The notes below the pieces were generated by a model that did no database searches, was not told the origin of the DNA, and saw nothing but the letters and a program-made list of their open reading frames with translations. From Labia minor (taxonomy: Eukaryota; Arthropoda; Insecta; Dermaptera; Spongiphoridae): a stretch of DNA of 64,000 bases. This document shows positions 34,390 through 46,940 of the stretch, piece by piece. The stretch covers positions 29,219,398 through 29,283,397 of the forward strand of contig OY720347.1 in assembly GCA_963082975.1 (NCBI GenBank), given 5' to 3'. The position numbers were made by a program, and so were the translations under genes. The first letter of the stretch is position 1. Every line of letters starts with the position of its first letter.

Positions 34390-34680
34390 TACGATGTGTT
34401 TGCAACGTGCGTGCTCCTAATGCCTAAACGGATCAATGGACCCCTAACTGGCACAGCTACCCTCTCTTTTCCTATCGAAATTCTTGTTAAACTCATTGAT
34501 TTCTCGACAACGTTGAAAATTAGCTTCTAGTGAAATCCTTATGCCATAATTGAGATAGAGAGAGAGAGAGAGACAGACGAAAAGGTCAATCAAGAAACAT
34601 GAATGAAGTATAGGTGATTGCAAAGGGAACTGGGAAGGGAGTGTCAAGGTTCCTACCATTAAATATATGTCCTAGCTAGA
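34390..34680. promoter_or_regulatory. Weak island with (GA)n
   Basis: GC-richer block around a (GA)n tract (about 34554-34575), with TCAATCAAG and TGATTGCAAAG words. Confidence 0.25.
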
Positions 34681-37261
34681 GATAGTAATCACTATCAACG
34701 TACACGTATATTAGGAATCAACTAGTTAAGTGATGTTTCAATTAATCATTTATACGGGTCGATGTGAATCAGTTATCACCACTTAAATATAAATAGCATA
34801 ATGATAGATGGAAAATAGGTGTCGAATTGACATGTAAGGACATTGGGGTGTTAGTAAGAATGAGAAATGTATTTAAAACAAAGGGATAGGTAAAAATTTT
34901 TTTTATAATTTGAGTTAGCAGATGAATTGTAGTCTATGATATGAAAAAATTGCCGTTGTAAGAACTTTTGTACAGTCTTTTTGTTGCCAAATTTTGAAAT
35001 TATAAATCATTGAGTAAATCTGTAAAAAATATAAGCATTTGTTTCTTTTAAAGTACCTATTAAACAAATCAATGAGTTGTACAAAATAAAAAAAAACAAC
35101 ATGAATATATAAGAAAATTATAACTAAAACAAAAACAAATTTCCTGGCCAAAAATATAATTAAATCATTAAATTTTAAGTTTTCTTAGGTAATGAGATTC
35201 AAACTCATTTCATTAAAAAAAAATTTATTTATTTTTATTTCTTTTATTTTTATTTTATCTATCCTAATTTTTTTGAATTTAGTTGAACAGTTTGAATTGT
35301 TCCAATATTTCATGGTTTAGTTCTATGCTACTTGCGCTACTCTTGAATGAGAATTTTTATAAAATATTAATAGATACATATATATATATAAATAAATGAA
35401 AATCAGCCAAGGAAAAAACATGAAATTCTGAAATGACAAAAGATGGCAAAAGTTTTTTTAATTCCAATAATGCTAACAATGAAAACTTTAAAAATTATTT
35501 ATTGATGGATCCGATTTTAGGCGAGTAGAAATTAAATTTTAATTCAACCAGTATATTTCTTATTTCATTTGGATTTTCGTTTTCACTCAAATTTGCAAAC
35601 TGCACTATTTTTCAAAATATATATTTAAATATAAATAATATTGCTTGCTTTGTTTTAGAAAATATTAATCAATAGTCGAACCCGATGCAAATGGTATTTG
35701 CAATTTCAGTTTAAAATGAATTTATCGTGGCTTATAGCAATTAATTAAATAGTTCTTTGAAAACAATATTTTTCGTATACCTATTAATCATTTTTTATTA
35801 ATCTGCCTTGAGCGGATGTTTCTTTAATTTTTAATTTGAAGTTGTTGGGAGTTCTGGTCCTGGATATTAAAAAATTAAAAAAACGATCTCTTTTGTCAAT
35901 AAGTTCATGTTTAATATTGACATTTGTTGGTTGCGCTAATCTTTGGGCTGTGTGGAATCTATGACATGGAATTGGGCGTATTTTTTTATATATATAATAC
36001 GAAATCTAGTATTCAATAAACATTTTTTTAAAAAACATACAAATCAAATTACCATTTATTTATAGAATTTTTTTGAAATAACCACTGAAAGAACAAAGAC
36101 GCCATGTCGAATGTCACCGAATATGACCGAGCGTTACGGAATGAGTGGCATGGTATTTTATTATTATAATTTCCCTCCACCCTATAATTTAAAGATAATT
36201 TATACTATTTATTTTACCCCATCTTAAAATTATCAAATATAAATATTAATTTTATATAGGCAATTAATATAAGGCTATAAACATTATATTAAAAAAAGAT
36301 ATTACATATTTTTGTTAAATGTCAAAATTTAATATGAAAATGAATAATTTTATTTTGATACATTTTATTAAGAAAATGTTTTATAAAAACTTGAACATTC
36401 TATATTTATCACAACTTTTAAATATTTATCTTTAACGTGAACTAAGTTTAATAGAAGATGAATGAGGGTAGGCTTTTAGAGTTCATTGGTTTAAAAATAA
36501 TTTGAAGGATGATCTTCTAAACCCTTTTTAATATAAATATAAGAGTGTGATAAGATAAGATGTTTTCGGGGGGGAAAAATGAAAGATCCCTTTTGATCAA
36601 TTATTTACTAATATATATCTCGATCTAATTGTGTTAAATTTGAAAGAGATTGCCAAGTAAAGATTTGACCTTCTTCAAAGTACGACTAGGTATTGTTCCC
36701 TTATTTTGTTAAATAGTTTCACAAACTTGATCACTAGAGCAAAAAAATAAAAAAAAAAGTAAATGGAACAGGAGAAAGTACGAAGTTTCCTTAAATAAAC
36801 TTAAGATGAAAGGAACTTATCATAACTAAATGTTTCAAAATCAGTTATGCTAACCTTATTTCATTTTAATTGAAGATAAAATTTGAATATTTAATAAAAT
36901 TAGATTAACAGGGAAAAATATTGATACTTGAAAACTAAATTGAAATATAAATAGAAAAATAACAATATACAATAAAAAGAAAGGACGGACAGACGTTAGT
37001 AATATACAAAACTAGAAGACATTGTATTAAACAAAGAAACTCAATTATTTACTGGATTTGACAAATTTAAATTAATTTTAATATTTTCTACAATTTTGAT
37101 TATATTGAGAATTTACTTTGGTCCTTTGTAGAAAATAATTTTTAGATAAGAGCAATTATAACTTATAACTTTTAGTTATGGATATAATTGGTTAAAACAA
37201 AGGCAACAAATTGATGTGTGTTAGTTGTCAAATATTTGAGTTAATCTCGGGAGTAAAAATA
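34681..37261. other. AT-rich DNA, few marks
   Basis: The inverted octamer at 35685 is the only structure noted. Short minus frame 34915-35151 is AT-driven. Confidence 0.45.
35685..35702. promoter_or_regulatory. Inverted octamer pair
   Basis: ATGCAAAT (perfect POU octamer) followed after GGT by ATTTGCA, giving an inverted repeat TGCAAAT-3-ATTTGCA suited to a POU dimer. Single site, function inferred. Confidence 0.3.
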
Positions 37262-37664
37262 ATAACATAATAAAATTATTCTTGTTCTCTATTTAAATAC
37301 CGCCAAATATTTAGGTATGACGTTGGATGAATGAAAAGAGCACGTCAAAATTAAAAAAACGGAACTAAACTTCAAGTTCAAAAAAATGTACTCACAGAAG
37401 TTCACAGTTAACGACTGAAAATAAATTATTATTTTATAAGCAAGTGGTAAGAATAGTGTGGACGTATGGACTACAACTATGGGGTTGTACAAAGAAATCA
37501 AACCTAAACATCATACAATCCTTTCAAAACAAAGTACTACGATGCATAGTAGATGCTCTTGGGTATATTAGAAACGACAACTTGCACAGAAACCTGAAGG
37601 TGCAATTAGTCAGTGAAGTGGTGACCAAATATGCGAATACCCATACAATGAGAATAGTCTAGGT
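37262..37664 (+). pseudogene. Jockey-like LINE reverse-transcriptase tail
   Basis: Frames encode AKYLGMTLDE, a stop, then KEHVKIKKTELNFKFKKMY and, after a frame change, VWTYGLQLWGCTKKSNLNII, QSFQNKVLRCIVDA and IRNDNLHRNLKV. These are the ordered C-terminal blocks of jockey-clade reverse transcriptases (YLG..LD, WTYG.QLWG, FQ.K.LR.I..A). Stops and a frameshift make it dead. The final THTMRIV block resembles the start of the fragment at 38.55 kb, so a younger insertion seems to split the tail. Confidence 0.82.
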
Positions 37665-37764
37665 TTTTATTTTATATAGCCTTTTCCTAGATAAAGAAAA
37701 AATAATAATAATTAATTTACACTTTGAAATTGTAATATTAAATATAGTTATTAGCGTAATAATA

Positions 37765-38394
37765 ATAAGTTGACCTGTGGCCAGGTCCGAACCGACCGAC
37801 GGTTTGAAGTAAATTAATTTCCAGCTACAGAAACAATTTCAAATAATTATCTATTAATGTAATAAAAACAGATATGGATACATAAATAATAAATATAAAC
37901 ATTTTTAATTTTATTTTATTTAAAATATATATGCAAGACCAGGATGTGACGTCATGAATGGCTGGATGGCGTCATATAATTTTAAATCAAGAAAAAACTA
38001 ATAAATATGATTTTTCTCGAGGATAAAACCAATACAAAGTTCATGATTCGAGGTGATATATAAAAAAATCTCCTCATGTGAAATTTGGTGTGAAAATAAC
38101 CCTTCCCTTCCTATCGTCAATCGCTAATACTACCACTTCCGGTTTCTGGATTTGCACCAAAAGTTGATCAATTCATCCCACTGATGGATTAAGTAAATAT
38201 ACCAAATTTCATCAAAATCGGTTGAGCCGTTCAGGCTGTACACATCTATACGGACGGACGGACGGACAGACATCATGCTAAAAATACTTTTTTCTGTTAA
38301 GAAAATGCATGATTCGTGGAGATATGTAAAAATCTCCACATGTGAAATTTGGTGTGAAAACAATACCTCCCTTACTATCGTCGGTCGGTAAAAA
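37765..38394 (+). mobile_element. Dispersed element family R1, copy 2
   Basis: Full-length member with the same start, (GGAC)n tract and TCGTCGGTCGGTAAAA end. The core holds TGACGTCA (37947-37954), a decayed second TGGCGTCA, and a first copy of the ATTCG.GG(T/A)GATATGTAAA block that is repeated near the 3' end. It lies within the split jockey-like LINE. Confidence 0.8.
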
Positions 38395-38547
38395 AAAAAC
38401 ATTGTATAGATAATTACGACCTTGGAGTCACCAATTAGCTGTAAGAAAAAGTCATGTAATCCCTTTTATATGTTATGGGAAAAAAACATATATTTGTATA
38501 TTTTTGGCTAATAAACATACTTTTTAAACTAAACTAAAAAACCCATT

Positions 38548-38642
38548 CAATGAGAGTCCTAGGTCACGCAAATCCTATTATTCTTCGTATGTTAGATGTA
38601 ACTCCACTTATGCTACGGATACTTAAAAGGCTGAAGCCACAT
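38548..38642 (+). pseudogene. Distal jockey-like LINE tail
   Basis: Reads THSMRVLGHANPIILRMLDV then TPLMLRILKRLKPH and a stop. It resembles the extreme C-terminus of jockey polyproteins (HPN.LA..LLD....RRLKR.KP). It overlaps in content with the end of the 37262-37664 fragment, with ACCCAT(A/T)CAATGAGA repeated at both. Confidence 0.68.
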
Positions 38643-38699
38643 TAGCTGGTAACACAATAAAGATAGAATATGATAATTTGGTCGAAACGAGAAAAATAT

Positions 38700-38905
38700 A
38701 TTAACAATAATGGAGGTTAGCCACTGGGTCTGATCCTGACTCCTGAGATATTAACTATGGAAGAAAAGTTTCTAGATGTGCATTGCTGAGTTCTAACCTT
38801 AGGGAGGTGTTTTTAGTGGGTTCGACCCCCCCCCCCCACACTACTAGGTTTCTAGTGCCTGTTGGAGGTTTTCACCTATCCTTTAGAAAAAAAATAAAAT
38901 AAAAT
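38700..38905 (+). mobile_element. Possible second SINE family
   Basis: Holds a B-box-like GGGTTCGACCCCC, a 12-C run, and a simple tail (AAAAT)n ending near 38905. Only one copy is present in the window, so family membership is inferred from layout only. Confidence 0.45.
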
Positions 38906-39399
38906 AAAATTATTGGTTACTAATTCTTTTTTTTTAACAAAGTAAAATTAATTATGTGGTAGTCACAGATCAATTTCTGACAATTACTGATAATTTTCAT
39001 AATAACTTATTACTATTCACAATATTAAAAGATTTTTTAAAAAACTTGAAATATTTTAAAGAACAATTAATCTTTTAACGGAAAATCAATTTACATAATA
39101 AAAATAATCAAAATCCTATGTTTAAAATAAAAACAAGTGTCAATAACAAAGAAACCAAAATTAAGCACACATGTAAAACTAACTACATTTTTATTCAAAC
39201 AATTTGAGTAAATGTACAGATACTGTTTTCTAATCAGCATTGTTTTATTCTCTTCTATTCAAATTTAAATATTGAAATAAAAATTTAATGTGAAAGCGAA
39301 AACCTCTTGTTCGTGTTTATTTTATTTTATTACAACAAACTTGGATATCCGATGGAAGAATCATGTACAAAGTCAAGTGTAATACAATAAATGTTGACT

Positions 39400-39570
39400 T
39401 AGTTGCGCACAGATCCGGAGGGCTTTTGCTGTTTGGTTATGTTCTATCCATCTCGACACTTCATACAGTAGAAAGCTTAATTATCAGCGTATAATCCAAT
39501 TATGGTTTAAATCACTGGCGTTTCCAATCTGTCCATATAACAAAGAACCAGGCTATAATTAAATCATGAC
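39400..39570. promoter_or_regulatory. Weak island with homeodomain words
   Basis: GCTTAATTATCAGCG and TCCAATTATGG in a locally GC-richer block. No repeat or frame. Confidence 0.25.
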
Positions 39571-40021
39571 CAGTATTAAAGATAACCTATAATTTTATTT
39601 TAGTATTATGTCCAATGATAATTCTATCTACACTTCACACACTACACACAGTTTCTAACTAAGCTTTAATATTAAACTAGATCGAATTTCCTTTTCCATG
39701 ATCCCTTTAATTATAAGTAATTAACAATCTTATTAAACTATAAATGTTATTTTTCTAGAATAAAATTATGGATTAGATCAAGAATGTTTTTCCTTTTTGT
39801 TTCCCTAGACCACATTGAAAAAAGAGGTGGTGTTTTTGTATACAAGCATATTTACATAATTTATTAGTTAATAAACAACGCAAACCAAAGACAAAAGAGA
39901 GAAGGGGGAATAATAAAAACTCCCAAACAACAGAGCTGTTTTTATTAATTTAAAGCAAATAATTCTAAAAATAAAAGAGATGAAAAATAATAAATACATT
40001 TACTATATAATGCTATATATG

Positions 40022-40255
40022 CTACCATGCGTATGGTTAACTCTCAACCTATTGATCACAGGTTCAAGTCCCGAGCCTGGCAAGGGAATTTTACTCTAGC
40101 TGGATTTTATTGGAGTTAATGAGGTTTTTAAGAAAATCAAGATACAGGTTGAGAAGATCCGTTGTTCTCATCACTGAACCCTTTTACCCAGCTTATTGGG
40201 CGACTGACTTGATAGGCAGGCACTGTCCTTTCGTAGAATGTCCAAAAGTCAGAGG
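40022..40255 (+). mobile_element. SINE S1, near full length
   Basis: tRNA-like head with B box GGTTCAAGTCC (40061-40071), then AGCCTGGCAAGGGAATTTTA, a partly deleted middle, CAGGTTGAGAAGATCCGTTG, CGACTGACTTGATAGGCAGG and GTCCTTTCGTAGAATGTCCA. The head marks a pol III-transcribed SINE. Confidence 0.8.
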
Positions 40256-41017
40256 TTTTTTAAACATTAAGATTAATTCTTAAAATATAAAATATAGTAA
40301 ACTATTTTCCTGTATTATTTATAAAATAACCCTATAAAATCCACAAGTTTGTGAGGTCCTGATTAGACTTTAAAAATGATATGGAAGAAATTTTTTAATT
40401 ACGAAAGTAACATCAAACATTCGCAAATGAATAAATAAAAATATGAAAAATTCCCAATTCTAGCAATCATAAGTTCTAAATAAAAATATTTTATACAAAA
40501 TATTTGAGCACTAAAATATTTAATATTGGTATATGTTCATTAAATAATTATAATAAATGAAAAATAATTATATAAATAAATGCAAAACTATACTAAAATA
40601 AATTTTATAGATATTGGTGTGTAAATTACAAATAAGAAAATTACATTCAATTCAATCACTGTTAAAACATTAGAATTTGATCTATATGCCAAGATTATTC
40701 AACTATTAAGGTTTACTAGTCATAATATCAGTGATTTACATAAACAAAATTAAATCATTAAGGTAAAATAATACATTTGCATGAATCGTTAAAATAATAT
40801 CTTAGTTAATTTTTTTAACCCATTAGTTCAAAGATTTTACGACCTTACATTAGGAAATTAACTAGCATTTATATTATTATAATTTTGCCAGTTAATTGAA
40901 TAATTATAAACAATTAGTATTAGATGTACATACATAGATCAGAATATTTTATTGAAATGCTTTTTTGAAGATTATAATGAGTTAATTAAAATAATTATTC
41001 ATCAAGATAAAAATAAG

Positions 41018-41095
41018 CTGTGGTCATACGCAGACCGACGATATGAAATAAATTAATTTCCAAACAACATTATAAATATTTATATATAAAGTATA
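41018..41095 (+). repeat. Decayed 5' fragment of family R1
   Basis: ATAAGCTGTGGTCATACGCAG, ACCGACGATATGAAATAAATT and AATTTCCA match the family start with losses. The rest is absent. Confidence 0.55.
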
Positions 41096-41312
41096 AAAAA
41101 AAATATTTTTAAAACTTGAAAACTTAAATTATCTTGGTTTATATTTTTAGTTTAATTACTCAATTATTAATTACTATTATATTTTAATTGAAAAATTTCC
41201 GACAATGAATATAAAATTAATACAAATAAATGGTGAGAAGGTTTACCCTTTGTTTACGCAACATAGAAAATATGAATCTCAGATATGCTCAACAATCACC
41301 ATTAGTGCATGG

Positions 41313-41328
41313 TGAATGTCGACATTCA
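41313..41328. repeat. 16-bp perfect palindrome
   Basis: TGAATGTCGACATTCA, with related half-words GACATTCACC repeated at about 41370 and 41399. Confidence 0.6.
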
Positions 41329-41989
41329 ACGGTGGAAGTCGAAAATAAGAGTATTTAGCAAATATTTCGGACATTCACCAAGCGACTATGACCATGATGA
41401 CATTCACCAGATTTCGGTCTTCCATAGTAATATATCTATATAATAATTTATGAATATTTTTAAAATTAAATAAAATTAATTATTTATTTTAAATAAATGG
41501 ATATCATTTTTTTTTAACTATTATAATTATTATTTGACTGATGGGGATAATAATATATACTCATTTAATATAAAATAAATATTATAATCACAATCAGTTT
41601 CTAAAAAATTAATTTATAATATAGTTTTATTATTAATTTGTTTAATAAACGATTAAATAGAATATGTATTTATGTTCATCTAGCCTGGGAGTAAAATAAT
41701 CATGGAATTAAATTGAAATGAATATATTTTGTCATTGGTAATTGATTATTTATAAAAATATAAATCTATTATCAATATTATTTAAGCAGGTTAATTCGTG
41801 ATTTTTCATGGAACATCAGACATATGAATATACCTATTGAAGTAATATAATATATTTATATATGTAGGTATATGCATATTATTTTAAATCCTTTAATCAA
41901 TCCACGAGCTCCAATAGATTATGCATTATTATTGTCGAGGTATATGAATATTATAATAAATTTAATAACTAAATTATTAAATGAATTAA

Positions 41990-42560
41990 TTTCATGCCCG
42001 GTTTCTGTTGAATCTCTCTCGAAAGGCAGATTTGATTAAGTATTTATTCAAAGTGACGTATTTCAAAGAAGCGATGCCACAGGGTAAATATTCGGTGAAC
42101 TGAGCTTCACTTCTTGGCAAGATTAAAAAGAAAGCAAGCCTTATTCCATTAAAGTGTGAATCCAACCTCCACTCCCCCTCCTCCACCCACCACCTCGAAT
42201 AAGGTAAATAATCTCGATCTGAGCAACGTCAATTATTTATTCAAGAAGTGTGGATTAAAAATTAACCACCAGCCATGCGGCTCGGGCATAAATAATTTCC
42301 CAGCTAATTGGGTGTAATCTCGCATAAGGGAGGAAGAAGAAGAGAAGGCGAGAGGCTTAATGAAACGTTCCCTCCGAAAGGCTGAAGGGCCCCGTAGGGC
42401 TTGTTTGCCCTCGAGTCAAGTCAGACACTTGTGTCGACAAGCGGGTCTCAGCAAAACGCCACGATTATCCTCGATGCATAACGCGATTATTTATTAATAA
42501 CATAAACACGAGTAGATTAAGTGCAACCCCTACCTCTTCCACATTTATTAATCAACGGTG
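41990..42560. promoter_or_regulatory. Candidate regulatory island
   Basis: Large composition island. GTGTGGATTAAAAATTAACC (K50 homeodomain GGATTA plus Runx-like AACCACC next to it), CAATTATTTATTC, CAGCTAATTGGGTG, CGATTATTTATTAATA. The short minus-strand frame at 41992-42186 matches no family I know. Confidence 0.45.
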
Positions 42561-43205
42561 ATGGTAATGAAAACAATTCTCTAATAAAATTTTCACCTTA
42601 ATAGAATTTATTTTTTCTTCTTTTTTTAATTAAAAATCAATAACCTGGATTGTTTAATAAATAATATGATAAATTTTATTTAAAATTCAAATTTAAAATT
42701 ATAGAATTATTGAATTATTTAAATAAATAAAAATATGTGTAAAATATTTATTGTTTATTAAATCTCTTCAAAGGTAACACTCAAAAAGAAAAATATTAAA
42801 TTTAGCGAATCGAATTTGAGTTTTAAGCAGAAATAAAAATGTTTTAAATCAAAGAAGTTCGTTGATTTATTATTTATTATTATTAAACTGTTAGTATAAC
42901 TGAAATGATAAAAATATTTTAGACCTGAAATGTTGATGTTCAATTTAGCTTTCGGACATATGAAAATGATATTTTGCTTAAATTAATTTTCTAATAAATA
43001 AATTTCAATGACAAATGATTTGTTTTTGTTTTATTTTCATTTATAACTTCCCAATAGAATTACTGTTTAAATATAATATTCTAGAAAAAATAAAAAAAAT
43101 ATAAATAAATTTATTTATTTGATAAATTAACTAAGACATTCAAAATTAAAGTAGGCTTTATAAAATAAAAAATTATAAATAATTAATTAAAAAAAAATTA
43201 AGTTA

Positions 43206-44111
43206 CAGTGTTTTATTTATAAATGCACTAAAATCTAGAAAATACTTTTTCTCTTAGCCTCAATAAGTATATTCTTCTTCATGATGGGGTTGTACAATGG
43301 TCCACCTACTTAGCATTTCAACAACTATGGTCTAGATACTTTAAATAAAGAGCCTAATTAAAATGAATTAGTTAATTAATTTTCTAGGGATCTCTCAAAT
43401 AATAATAATTATTATCAGGTATTATTTTTATCAATTAGTAATTACATATTACATAATATTGAAAAATAGTAATTATGTACATATTGCATAATATTGAAAA
43501 ATATGTATGGGGAAAAGGGCTGTTTTTAGGGTTTTCTCGGCAATTATTCGATATTTTCTCGCCGTAAAAACCATCCTTGGACTTCAACGAACATTTAAAA
43601 AAAAGAATTGTCAAAATTTGTCCAGGCGATATTGAGTGATGCGGTAACCAACACATTTTGCGATTGATTTTTATTTATAAGATTTTTTAGTAAATAAATT
43701 TTTAAGGTTTTAAGTTTTATTTGAATATACTTTGAGATTATAAATGATATTTAATGATGGGTTAAAAATTATTAATTAAATTATCATTTAATTAATTAAT
43801 TAACAAAATGAAATCTTTATTTCATATTCATGTTTTGTCATCCAAATCTGAAAAGTGTGCAAAGTTTTAGTTCGATTGGTCAACTGCAACTGTGTTAAAA
43901 ATAAGTTACTAGATTTGAACAATACAAAAGGAGTAATTAATTAATTAATTTATTAATTAAGAAATTAAAACTTTATTTCATATTCATGTATTGTCATCTA
44001 AATCTGAAAAGTGTGCAAAGTTTTAGTTTGATTGGTCAAATGCAACTGTATTAAAAATGAGTTACTATATTTGAACCATACAGGCAACCAAGCAAGTTAA
44101 ATAAAACACTG
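43206..44111. mobile_element. Tc1-type non-autonomous element
   Basis: Flanked by TA (43204-43205 and 44112-44113), with 14-bp inverted ends CAGTGTTTTATTTA. The interior holds a segment shared with 16909-17085 and a direct repeat of about 150 bp at 156-bp spacing (CTTTATTTCATATTCATG at 43815 and 43971). No intact transposase. Confidence 0.8.
43800..44095. repeat. 156-bp tandem pair inside the Tc1-type element
   Basis: Two units share CTTTATTTCATATTCATG, AATCTGAAAAGTGTGCAAAG and GATTGGTCAA, joined by TTAATTAATTAATT tracts. Confidence 0.8.
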
Positions 44112-44113
44112 TA

Positions 44114-46659
44114 AAAATATTAAATTATAAAAAGAATTATTTTTATAAATTTTAATAATTTAAAGAGCGTGGGAACAGCCATGTGTAGCTTTAGCTATTG
44201 TTTTTTTTTATTTTTACTTTTTTGTAATGAAATTCACATCCCTTTTTTGGTACTCTAAAGTGCTATAATCCATTAATTGTTTCAGCAAACTCATTAAATG
44301 TCAATTGAATGCATCCTAGATTCCAGAGTTAATTGAGATTTTTGTTATTTATTTATTTATTTTAATTTTAAAGAAATGTTTAAAAATCAATAAAATGAAA
44401 CAAATATAAATCTGAATTTCTCCTATCGAACTACTACTAGGTAAAATATTTAGCCATATATTTGTATAACTGATTAAAAATTAATTAATTCTCTTTAGAT
44501 CAATTATAACCAATAATTTCTTTTAAAGTAAATTAGTTTTTTCTCATTAAATATTTTCTAAGAATATAAATATAATAGAAAAATAATATAATAAAGAAGG
44601 CCATTCATAATAGAAATACATGATAAGAAATATCAAAATTTATATGTATTAACATATATATATATATAATATATGATTTAGTAAGTTGCCTCTAACGATA
44701 TATCTTTTTTTATATTTGTTGACAAACATTAACAAAAGATATGAACTCAAAAGGTCCTAATGGTAATAAATGATTGGAATCTCCAATTATGATTCCAATT
44801 ATTTATCCGGGAAAAAATATTTTTTTTCAGAATTACAAAATATTTTTTAACATGTTCAATATATGTATTTATGTTAGCATATATTATATAGAGAGAATAA
44901 AAATTCTCAGCCAAATATGTTTTCATTTTTTCTATCGTGAAGAATGAAAAGAGGTTGAAAGAACATTTTTGGGATTGTGGTTATTTATAAAAATCTAATT
45001 TCTCAACATTTTTGTTGTCGTATCAGTATCCTTTATTCTTTATTTGACCTCTTCGAATAAGATACCAATTATAGTTTAAAAATTATACCATTAATTAAAA
45101 GATATTTTCATCTCATTATCTAAATTTTTACAGTGAATTCTTCTATCAATGTAAAATTTGGAAAAATGAAAAATTTAATATAAAATTATTTCTATTTGAT
45201 AATTAATTTAATTTTATTCTAAAAAATAATTATTTCAATCTTTATTACTTTAATCATTTGATATTTACCAATTGGCAATAAAAATAATGTTAATGGTAAA
45301 ATCTCACTGTTAACATACAATGCCACACATTAATTTTTCGAAATTGTGTAGTCGTTTTTGTATTTTTATTACTTTTTATTTTATAAAACAATTGTATTCA
45401 AAAACAGCATATAAATATCCAAATTCCACAAAAAAGCTATTAAAAAATTTAGAGTTAATATTGTTTTGCATTGGAACATATATAATATAAGAGAATATTA
45501 TAAAATAATCATAGGATATGATTAGAAATGTTGTATTTATTCTATTCAAAGTTTTACTAATTTTAGACACCATTCTCGAATTTAATAAGAGACACTAGGG
45601 GACATCTGAATGACAGATTTGACTGATTTGTCATTTGTCATCATAATCGAACAATTATTATTATTTATAACATGTTGAGCATGTCTAGAATTGAATGTCA
45701 AGTGGGCAAGTTAATTTTAATCTTTCAATAACTTGATTGTTGTATATATACAATATATAAAATTTCAAATATTACTTAGGATTCAAAATATTTTAATAAT
45801 TTTATTGTAGAAAATTTTAATAAAGATTTAGAACTGATTAAAAAAAAAATACTTTAGTAATTTTCCTTAATAAATTTATATAAAGAAGTTAAATAAAAGT
45901 AAAAGTAAAAAAAAAATGAAAATTTAATTTCAATTGTAAAAGTGAAATCATCGATTGGAATTATTATAATATATATTATAATCCAATATTTGCTTAAACC
46001 TCTGTCCAGAAACCAGGAGGATAAATTACTTAACTTGGAGGATTAATCATAAATCGATGAAACTTAATATGCCAATGTTGTCGAATAATAAAGACTCAAG
46101 TATTAACTCAAGTATATATACACACATATATATAGCTATTAGATGTTTTATCAAATTTTAATATATTTATTTATTTAAAGTAAGGGAAAACTCCAAGGAT
46201 AATCTTGACATGATATGAAAGTGTTGTTATTTTAAGATAATTAATATTTGGGTAATTGTTTTTAAATGTCACTCGCAACACGTCTCAAGATTCACTTAAG
46301 GCGTATATATATTTTCACGATTAAATTCATCCTCTTCAGCTCGTCGCTTCTCCATCTACTCTATTTCCATGACCTCTCCTTGTCTTTAATGTTTAAACTT
46401 ATTAAACAAGACGATTAATCTGAATTTTATTTTCCAATTTGACATTGTCACTTAATTTAATAAAACTGTCTTCGGTATACATCTTAATTAATTGGAAAAT
46501 TGGCCAATAATAATATCACCCCTTCGATATCTATCGATTTCATAGTAAACATATTTATTGTGAATATTGTAATTTAATAATTACATAGTTTATGCTCTAA
46601 ATAGAATGGATCAGATTACTAAACAGGTATTAGAGATGGAATGATATCCAGGTTGATGA
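44114..46659. other. AT-rich DNA, nothing recognised
   Basis: A TCAAGTGG (NK2-like) word near 45699 and a mildly GC-richer patch at 46260-46400; no frame or repeat. Confidence 0.45.
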
Positions 46660-46940
46660 AATGGTCTGAATTGTGAGTACAATTTCCGCTTCGTCCTATT
46701 TGGCGACTAATCCCCGTAATCGGCCTATGTGCCGAGTGCATTGGATGGACCCGTCAACTGGTCTACTTGCCCAGTAAGTCCATTAGGAATTAGGATGCCG
46801 AGTATTGCTGTTTGGCCGGATTGACTTTTTGTGAGCAAGTATTCGTGCGTGCAAGATTGGATTGTTTCTTTCTGTCCAGCTCTGTGTCTGGAAGTTAACG
46901 GAATCTTCGCAATGAATCCGACGACATCCTCCGAGAATTC
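46660..46940. promoter_or_regulatory. Non-repeat island, function unknown
   Basis: GC-balanced block with a ~70-codon minus-strand open frame lacking an ATG, and several donor-like GTAAGT/GTGAGT words on the plus strand. No polypyrimidine acceptors accompany them. It may be conserved noncoding DNA or a decayed exon. Confidence 0.3.

Larger units (their letters stand above)
40256..41989. other. AT-rich DNA, few marks
   Basis: Holds the R1 scrap at 41018 and a palindrome at 41313. No genes. Confidence 0.45.

Noticed and set aside
40031..40082. tRNA gene suggested by the B box GGTTCAAGTCC
   Set aside because: No cloverleaf can be drawn, and the segment heads a multi-copy SINE; tRNA-derived, not a tRNA gene.
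45660..45705. p53-like site ACATGTTGAGCATGTC
   Set aside because: Half-sites overlap and one fails the RRRCWWGYYY pattern.
46700..46940. About 70-codon minus-strand frame in the 46.7 kb island
   Set aside because: No ATG, no polypyrimidine acceptor, and an open frame of this length is not rare at about 48% GC across six frames.
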